Assembly (NCBI GenBank): GCA_002256245.1
Contig: NKIU01000004.1
Location: forward strand, 310,001 to 374,000
DNA: 64,000 nt
Direction of reading: 5' to 3'
Source: Pseudorhodobacter sp. PARRP1
GTDB lineage: Bacteria; Pseudomonadota; Alphaproteobacteria; Rhodobacterales; Rhodobacteraceae
Below, one piece after another: positions 58,663 through 64,000 of this stretch. The stretch's first letter is position 1, and each line of letters starts with the position of its first letter. A program made the position numbers and the translations under genes. The notes under the pieces were generated by a model, which made no database searches, had not been told where the DNA came from, and was given only the letters and a program-made list of their open reading frames with translations.

Positions 58663-59528
58663 CGCCAGGACGCCGCCGAATATATCGCCAACGCCAGCCA
58701 GATCAGCCCGAAGGCCAGCAGGTGCCAACGCGAGATCGGCTCAAGAAACACCAGCACCGCTGTCAGAAATTGCAGCGTGGGGTTCAGGAATTGCACCAGC
58801 CCAAGTGTCGCCATCGACACCCGGCGCGCGGCATAGCTGAACAGCATCAGCGGCACGCCCGTGATCAGCCCCGTCCACGGCAGCCACAGGCTCAGGCTTA
58901 GATCGCGGCCAAACCAGCCCGCAGACGGCCCGGCCAAACCCAATTCTGCATAGGCCAGATAGCACAGCGCAACCGGTGCCATCACCGCAACCTCTGCCGT
59001 CACAGACACGATGGGCGGCGCAGAAACCCCACGTTTCAGCGCCGAATAGCTGGCGAAAGTGGCCGCCAGCGACAGCGCAATCAGCGGAGCCACGCCAAGC
59101 CCATAGGTCAAAAGCCCGACGCCAAGCGACGCAAGTGCCACCGACAACACCTGCGGCAGCGCCAGCCGTTCACCAAAAGCGGCAAAGCCGATCAGCACCG
59201 CGACGAGGGGGAAGATGTAATAGCCAAGGCTCGCCTCTACCGCGTGACCGCTTTGCACCGCCCAGATGAAGATGAACCAATTGGCCGAAATCAGCAGCGT
59301 CGCCAGCAGCACCCTGCCCCGCTGCGCGCCTTGCAACAGCCCCGCCACCGCGCCCAAGCGGCGCTGCGCCAGCAGCACGCCGCCAAAGATCAGCAGCGTC
59401 CACAGGGTGCGATGCGCCAACATCTCGGGGGCGGCCACCTGCGACAGATGCCTGTAATAGGCTGGCCCGCCGCCCCAGATCAGGCAGGCCAGCACCACCG
59501 CCAAAACGCCCTTGCGCGCCTCGGTCAT
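58599..59528 (-). CDS. rarD: EamA-family transporter RarD
   Basis: The 309-residue membrane protein starts MTEARKGVLAVVLACLIWGG and has the RarD markers RTLWTLLIFGGV, ANWFIFIWAVQSGHAVEASLG-type helix and VQFLNPTLQFLTAVLVFLEP. Ten helices are predicted. Transported substrate unknown. Its ATG overlaps the preceding phosphoesterase stop by four bases (same strand), so they are probably coupled. Its 3' end overlaps the LOG gene by 64 bases. Confidence 0.9.
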   Translation of the reverse strand: MTEARKGVLAVVLACLIWGGGPAYYRHLSQVAAPEMLAHRTLWTLLIFGGVLLAQRRLGAVAGLLQGAQRGRVLLATLLISANWFIFIWAVQSGHAVEASLGYYIFPLVAVLIGFAAFGERLALPQVLSVALASLGVGLLTYGLGVAPLIALSLAATFASYSALKRGVSAPPIVSVTAEVAVMAPVALCYLAYAELGLAGPSAGWFGRDLSLSLWLPWTGLITGVPLMLFSYAARRVSMATLGLVQFLNPTLQFLTAVLVFLEPISRWHLLAFGLIWLALAIYSAASWRQDKALRRASVSAGTSATAVK

Positions 59529-60415
59529 GCCAGATCAACCACGGTGATCTCGGGCGGCACCCCGAAGCGGATCGGCAGACCCGAGCAGCCCAGCCCGCCC
59601 GATACCACCAGATCGCGCCCGCCTTCGCGGAAATGGCCGTAATCAAAACGCTGCCCAAAGCGCGACGGCACCACAGGCGCCCAGGGCCCAAAGCGGATTT
59701 GCCCGCCATGCGTGTGCCCCGACAGCGTCAGCGCCACCCGATCGGGCACTGTGACAAACTGATCAGGTTCGTGTGCCAGCAAGATCGCCGGATCATCGCC
59801 GCTCATCTGCGCCACCACCCCCGGCACATCCGACATGCCGACAATGTCGTGGCGGTCCTCGCGCTGAAAGCACGCCTGACTGTCGGTGCCGCCCAGCCAG
59901 AACGCCGCATCCCCGGCCCCCAGCTTCACCGCGCGGTTGGCCAGAACCGGAATGCCCGCAGCTTCCAGCACGCTCTGGCTGTGGCAAGGCCCGGCGCGGC
60001 GGGCGATGGCGGCAGGATCGTCCCACCAGTCGTGATTACCCATCACCGCAAACACCCCCAGCGGCGCGCGCAGGCCCGCCAATATCGGCGCAATCGCCTC
60101 AATCGGCACCTTGCGGGTCTGAAACCGGTGCGAGGCGCGATAATCGCCCATCAGCGCGATCAGATCCGCGCCCTGCGCATTGGCCAGATCGACCACCTGC
60201 GCCACCCGGCGCTCGTTCATGCCAAAACCTGTGGCGTGCACATCCGCCACCATCGCGATCCGCAAGCGTTGGTCGCGCCGCCAACCTGCCGGTTGCACCG
60301 CCCAATTCTGCACCCGCAGCCGCAGCGCCGCCTCGGCCACCGCGTAGCCGCCGATGAAAAAGCCTGCCAAGGTTCCCCCCAGCAGGCCTTTCAGAAATCC
60401 CCTGCGGGAGATCAT
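59525..60415 (-). CDS. Tat-exported metallophosphoesterase
   Basis: The 296-residue protein begins MISRRGFLKGLLGG, a twin-arginine export signal with hydrophobic helix. The calcineurin-like dimetal motifs are complete: DVHATGFG, LMGDYR, MGNHDWWDD, LLAHEPD and SGHTHGGQIRFG. It would act in the periplasm, or be membrane-tethered there. Its ATG abuts the sodB stop with no spacer, and rarD follows by overlap, so sodB, this gene and rarD look like one transcript. Confidence 0.9.
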   Translation of the reverse strand: MISRRGFLKGLLGGTLAGFFIGGYAVAEAALRLRVQNWAVQPAGWRRDQRLRIAMVADVHATGFGMNERRVAQVVDLANAQGADLIALMGDYRASHRFQTRKVPIEAIAPILAGLRAPLGVFAVMGNHDWWDDPAAIARRAGPCHSQSVLEAAGIPVLANRAVKLGAGDAAFWLGGTDSQACFQREDRHDIVGMSDVPGVVAQMSGDDPAILLAHEPDQFVTVPDRVALTLSGHTHGGQIRFGPWAPVVPSRFGQRFDYGHFREGGRDLVVSGGLGCSGLPIRFGVPPEITVVDLA

Positions 60416-61015
60416 TTACAGCTTGGCTGCAACCGCTTCCCAGTTCACCAGCTTGTCGAGGAAGTTCGAAAGATAAGCCGGACGCTTGTTGCGGAAGTCG
60501 ATGTAGTAGGAATGCTCCCACACATCGCAGCCCAGAAGTGCAGTTTGGCCAAAGCACAGCGGGTTCACGCCGTTTTCGGTCTTGGTGACCTTCAGGCTGC
60601 CGTCCTTGTCTTTCACCAGCCATGCCCAGCCCGAACCGAACTGGCCCGCACCCGCTGCCGCGAAATCTTCTTTGAACTTGGCAACCGAGCCAAACGCCTC
60701 AACCAGCGCCTTTTCCAGATCGCCGGGCATGGCTTTGCCGGCAGGCCCCATCACTTCCCAGAACAGGTTGTGATTCCAATGCTGCGACGCATTGTTGAAG
60801 ATGCCGTTCTGCGCGACCGAACCCGCAACATAGGTGCCCTTCACGATGTCTTCCAGCGACTTGGCTTCCCACTCGGTGCCCGCAATCAGCTTGTTGCCGT
60901 TATCGACATAGGCCTTGTGGTGCAGATCGTGGTGGAATTCCAACGTCTCTTTCGACATGCCAAGGCCTGCCAAAGCGTCATGGGCATAGGGAAGATCGGG
61001 AAGCGTGAAAGCCAT
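60416..61015 (-). CDS. sodB: Superoxide dismutase, iron type
   Basis: The 199-residue enzyme removes superoxide in the cytosol. Metal ligands are His28, His82, Asp164 and His168 (WEHSYYIDFRNKRPAY). The Fe-type glutamine is Gln78 in NNASQHWNHNLFW, so iron is the likely metal. It starts at 61015 just before MAFTLPDLPYAHDAL, and heads a co-directional set with the phosphoesterase and rarD. Confidence 0.96.
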   Translation of the reverse strand: MAFTLPDLPYAHDALAGLGMSKETLEFHHDLHHKAYVDNGNKLIAGTEWEAKSLEDIVKGTYVAGSVAQNGIFNNASQHWNHNLFWEVMGPAGKAMPGDLEKALVEAFGSVAKFKEDFAAAGAGQFGSGWAWLVKDKDGSLKVTKTENGVNPLCFGQTALLGCDVWEHSYYIDFRNKRPAYLSNFLDKLVNWEAVAAKL

Positions 61016-61137
61016 CGGATATACTCCTGTTCAGATGTGCATTGCCCTCTATAAGTGGCTTTGCCGCGGCAAGGTCAAGGGCCAGAGCGGTATTTCCCGA
61101 CTTCTTTACTTATTCCCGCGCAGCGGCTTGGCGACCC

Positions 61138-61548
61138 TCACTTGCTTCGCGTGCAACGCCCTTCGCTGGAGAATTCGTTGTCATAACCGACCGGCACCAC
61201 TGTCAGCGACAAACGACCATCGGCAAACACGCGCGCGCGATACTTCCACGAGGTCGTGTTGGTCGGCCCCTTCAGCGATTTCAACTGCCAGTCGAACACC
61301 GTGCGCACATCGCTTTCCGATTGCAACTTGCCCGCAATCGGCTTGCCAACAGTATCCATGATGATCGGATCATTGACCAAAACCTCACCCGAGGCCCGAT
61401 CATACGAGATCACATATTCCGGCTGTATCACCGAATCCGACCGCCCCGCCTCGGGTTTACAATCATAAACCACCGGCTTTGCGCTGGCAGCATTGGCGGC
61501 CAAGGCCAAAGCAATCGCAATAACACCAGTTTTAACGCACGACTTCAT
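61138..61548 (-). CDS. Small secreted protein, paralogue of 61604-62047
   Basis: The 136-residue protein has a signal peptide (residues 1-24, cleavage after AASA). The mature part starts KPVVYDCKPE and has a beta-rich pattern YVISYDRASGEVLVND, VGKPIAGKL and FDWQLK, ending SSEGRCTRSK. One Cys near each end could pair. The same pattern occurs in the next gene upstream, so the two are tandem duplicates. No family known to me. Start at 61548 places the signal peptide. Confidence 0.72.
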   Translation of the reverse strand: MKSCVKTGVIAIALALAANAASAKPVVYDCKPEAGRSDSVIQPEYVISYDRASGEVLVNDPIIMDTVGKPIAGKLQSESDVRTVFDWQLKSLKGPTNTTSWKYRARVFADGRLSLTVVPVGYDNEFSSEGRCTRSK

Positions 61549-61603
61549 ATCCGCATTCCTTGTTTTAACGGCCGAAAGACCTGACACCTGACACGCCAAA
61601 GCG

Positions 61604-62047
61604 CTATTGCTTGGTCTTTGATTTTTTGGCCTTGCCCGTTTTCTCGTCGATCACGTCACATTTGCCCGAAGCCGTGAAGTTGATCGCCTCGCCCGGCACA
61701 CCTGCGGCCATCGCCGTCATATGTGCCGTCATGGCTTTGGGGTCTAAGGTATTGCGATAGCGCATGAATGCCTTGGCCTTGAACCTGTCCGTCACCTCGA
61801 TTTTCCAGGTGAACACCAGCTTGTCGGCCTTTGTTTCAAGCTTGGCCTCAATCGGTTTGCCAACCTTGAATTTGATGTAACCGTCAATCACCGCTGCCGA
61901 CGGATCACCCGCTTCATAGGCGAATATATAACGCTCGGTGATAAAAGACTCTTCATTCGTCTTGTATGTGCAATCCACAACAGCGGCATTCAAAGACGAA
62001 GCAACACACATCCCGGCGGCAAGCGCCAAACCAAATTTAAACATCAT
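61604..62047 (-). CDS. Small secreted protein, paralogue of 61138-61548
   Basis: The 147-residue protein starts with a signal peptide (residues 1-21, MFKFGLALAAGMCVASSLNA) and mature AVVDCTYK. It repeats the plan of its neighbour: YIFAYEAGDPSAAVIDGYIKFK, VGKPIEAKL, FTWKIEV and GKCDVID, with one Cys at each end. The C-terminus is Lys-rich (KTGKAKKSKTKQ). A longer tail and lower identity show that the duplication is old. It lies 97 bases from soxG on the same strand. Confidence 0.72.
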   Translation of the reverse strand: MMFKFGLALAAGMCVASSLNAAVVDCTYKTNEESFITERYIFAYEAGDPSAAVIDGYIKFKVGKPIEAKLETKADKLVFTWKIEVTDRFKAKAFMRYRNTLDPKAMTAHMTAMAAGVPGEAINFTASGKCDVIDEKTGKAKKSKTKQ

Positions 62048-62144
62048 TTCCCATTCTGACCAACATTACCCCAACGCTAGCGGAGCATATCTGCGCCAGC
62101 AAGAATGATCGCGTCAAAACAAGAAATATCTGCTGCCTGCGATG

Positions 62145-62711
62145 TCAGTCGAGTTCACTACCCGGCGCCGCCGAATGGCTGAGCAAGCCCATCACATACC
62201 CCGCGACCGAGCGGAAGCAGACCAGCATGAAACCGTCGCCGTCGCGCCAGAACGCGGCCGCCACCTGTGCGGCACGGGTGCGGCGCAACTCGGTCGCGCC
62301 CATGGTCGCAAAATCCACCGGCGACAGCTTGGCCAGCACCTGATCCGCACGGGCACCCTCGATGCGGAACACCGCACGGGCGTCCGACAGCGTGACCGCC
62401 AGGTGATGCTGCCCCTTCAGCGCCGCGGCAATCTTCACCAACGCCGCATCGGTTTCGCCATAAGGCATGATCAGCAGATATTCGTCCGGGCTCATCCAAC
62501 CCGCCGCGCGTTCGCCTGCGGTTTCAATCTGCCGCACGGCCGGAACCGGCGTGCCGACCACCGCCATGATCGCCTCTGCAAGCCCCGGCACATCGGCCTT
62601 GGCGCGCAGCGAAATCATCCCCAGCGGGCCGACCTCGCGCACCTTTGCAAAGCCATCGAACGCGGCTTGCCCCAACGGGCTGACAATCCGGGCATTGACT
62701 GCATCAGACAT
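62145..62711 (-). CDS. soxG: Sarcosine oxidase subunit gamma
   Basis: The 188-residue protein starts MSDAVNARIVSPLGQ and has the GcvT-like subunit pattern GWMSPDEYLLIMPYGE and the final DGDGFMLVCFRSVAGYVMGLL. In the heterotetrameric SoxBDAG enzyme the gamma subunit supports the tetrahydrofolate-dependent oxidation of sarcosine. The start overlaps the soxA stop by 8 bases (ATGTCTGA), so they are translationally coupled. Confidence 0.92.
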   Translation of the reverse strand: MSDAVNARIVSPLGQAAFDGFAKVREVGPLGMISLRAKADVPGLAEAIMAVVGTPVPAVRQIETAGERAAGWMSPDEYLLIMPYGETDAALVKIAAALKGQHHLAVTLSDARAVFRIEGARADQVLAKLSPVDFATMGATELRRTRAAQVAAAFWRDGDGFMLVCFRSVAGYVMGLLSHSAAPGSELD

Positions 62712-64000
62712 TATTCTTCTCCCCGTCTTTGTCATAAAACACCGGATCAACAACTTTGGCCTTCACCGTGCCACCGGTGATCGTGGTAAACTCCACCACA
62801 TCGCCGATGCGATCCAGGCCGCCCTTGATCAACCCCATCGCGATGCCCTTCTTCAAGGTCGGCGAGTGATAGGTCGAAGTGACCCTACCTTGGGTGTTGC
62901 CCTGCCCGTTGGCATTCTTGCCAGCAGACGGAATATAGGCACCGTCCTGAATGACCGAGCCGTCCAGCGTTTCAAACCCGGCCAGTTTCCAGCGATCCGG
63001 GCTGGCCAGATAGTTACGCTCTTGCCCGCGCTTGCCCAGATAATCGGCCTTTTTCTTCGAGATCGCCCAACCAAGGTTCAGATCCTGCGGAATGATCGTG
63101 CCGTCAGTCTCATCCCCGATCATGATAAAGCCCTTCTCGGCCCGCATGATGTGCAAGGCTTCGGTGCCGTAGGGCATCGCGCCAAACTCGGCCCCTGCGG
63201 CGTGCAACGCCTCCCAGAACGCAAGGCCCATGCTGGCCGGAACCGCGACTTCATAGCTCAGTTCGCCCGAGAAACTAATCCTGTACACCCGTGCAGGAAA
63301 GCCGCCCAGGGTGCCATCGGCCCATTGCATGAACGGCAGGGTTTCTTTCGAAACGTCCATCCCGCCCAGTTTCTCCAACACTTTCCGCGCGTTAGGGCCA
63401 ACAACCGCAACTTGCGCCAACTGCTCGGTGACGTTGGCGGTATAAACCTGCCAATCCCACCACTCGCATTGCAGCCAATCCTCCATCCAAGCGTGAATGC
63501 GATCCGCACCGCCCGACGTGGTATGGCAAAGCCAGGTGTCTTCATCAATCCGCGCCACAACGCCGTCGTCAGACAGGAAGCCCTGCTCGTTGCACATCAA
63601 CCCATAGCGGCATTTGCCCACCGGCAAGGTGGACATGACACCGGTGTAAAGCATATCAAGGAAGCGCCCTGCATCCGGGCCTTTGACCACGATCTTGCCA
63701 AGGGTCGAGGCATCAAGCAGGCCCAGATTTGTGCGGGTGTTGATCACCTCGCGGTGCACCGCCTGCTCATGGTTTTCGCCGGGGCGCGGGAAGGTGTAGG
63801 GGCGGCGCCACAGGCCAACGGGTTCGAAATAGGCGTGGTTCTTCTCGTGCCAGGCGTGCATCGGCGTCTTGCGCAAAGGCTGGAAAATGTCGCCGCGCGA
63901 CTCGCCCGCCAAGGCACCCAAAGTGACAGGCGCATAGGGCGGGCGGAAGGTGGTGGTGCCCACTTGCGGAATCTCTTCATGCAAAGCATCAGCAAGCACG
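62704..64000 (-). CDS. soxA: Sarcosine oxidase subunit alpha, C-terminal part
   Basis: At least 431 residues of the C-terminal half are in the window and the 5' part runs off the right edge. The visible region starts with ADALHEEIPQVGTTTFRPPY, then the aminomethyltransferase (GCV_T) domain with GETDGT and DLNLGWAISKKKADYLGKRG, and ends with a barrel domain (GRVTSTYHSPTLKKG). A GTG-started reading at 63999 is only the window boundary and is not a real start. The full alpha subunit is about 1000 residues. Confidence 0.9.
   Translation of the reverse strand, partial: VLADALHEEIPQVGTTTFRPPYAPVTLGALAGESRGDIFQPLRKTPMHAWHEKNHAYFEPVGLWRRPYTFPRPGENHEQAVHREVINTRTNLGLLDASTLGKIVVKGPDAGRFLDMLYTGVMSTLPVGKCRYGLMCNEQGFLSDDGVVARIDEDTWLCHTTSGGADRIHAWMEDWLQCEWWDWQVYTANVTEQLAQVAVVGPNARKVLEKLGGMDVSKETLPFMQWADGTLGGFPARVYRISFSGELSYEVAVPASMGLAFWEALHAAGAEFGAMPYGTEALHIMRAEKGFIMIGDETDGTIIPQDLNLGWAISKKKADYLGKRGQERNYLASPDRWKLAGFETLDGSVIQDGAYIPSAGKNANGQGNTQGRVTSTYHSPTLKKGIAMGLIKGGLDRIGDVVEFTTITGGTVKAKVVDPVFYDKDGEKNNV

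Overview
This is a GC-rich alphaproteobacterial chromosome segment, almost certainly from the order Rhodobacterales (Rhodobacter/Roseobacter group). The evidence is the gene content and order: fabF-mltG with acpP, fabG and fabD; yajC-secD-secF with a Mth938-like gene and ccmABCDG; glnB-glnA; a 4Fe-4S/CDGSH protein; stand-alone Hint-domain and RTX proteins; sarcosine oxidase subunits; and a DMSP lyase gene (dddP) with all metal ligands in place. The dddP gene suggests a marine or saline habitat. I see no insertion sequence, prophage or CRISPR array. Most of the window is core chromosome with a scatter of accessory genes.

Layout. 0-9.7 kb: type II fatty acid synthesis (fabF, acpP, fabG, fabD), the start of mltG, a TetR-regulated RND efflux pair, and a PACE-type membrane protein. 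10-11.6 kb: ribosomal protein operon rpsF-rpsR-rplI with a candidate promoter, a leader hairpin and a strong terminator. 11.7-17.1 kb: an RTX protein, a DMT transporter overlapping a nuclease-like gene, tig directly behind a tRNA-Leu gene, and a degenerate Hint protein. 17.1-20.9 kb: a mosaic NAD(P)HX repair gene and glnB-glnA. 21-28.6 kb: a hypothetical protein, dddP, a three-cluster iron-sulfur protein, purB, a divergent FliG-like gene without other flagellar genes, a DMT exporter and an LpxL-like acyltransferase. 28.5-34.5 kb: a DUF1223 protein, acnA, and a Hint protein followed by two very small membrane proteins.

34.1-42.5 kb: cytochrome c biogenesis (ccmABCDG plus one extra secreted protein) and the Sec accessory set (yajC-secD-secF), split by an aldo/keto reductase on the other strand. 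42.3-49.6 kb: a tautomerase whose catalytic proline follows a GTG start, a membrane acyltransferase, serS, a TspO-like protein, and the der-bamB-yfgM-like envelope cluster. 49.8-58 kb: an RTX protein built from two duplicated halves, a secreted caspase-like/TPR protein, an Atm1-type ABC exporter divergent from an ArsR regulator with a candidate operator, and a LysM protein. 58-64 kb: a LOG-family protein, rarD, a Tat-exported phosphoesterase, Fe-type sodB, two tandem secreted paralogues, and soxG-soxA at the edge.

Non-coding structure is rich. Several large inverted repeats lie in intergenic gaps, and at least three motifs occur twice in the window, so they look like dispersed palindromic families. 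The observations I rate most worth following are: the TetR promoter/operator layout that moves the gene start; the low-GC middle of the NAD(P)HX repair gene; the FliG-like protein lacking the usual functional residues; the duplicated RTX protein; the exported caspase-TPR protein; and the Hint gene coupled to tiny membrane proteins.
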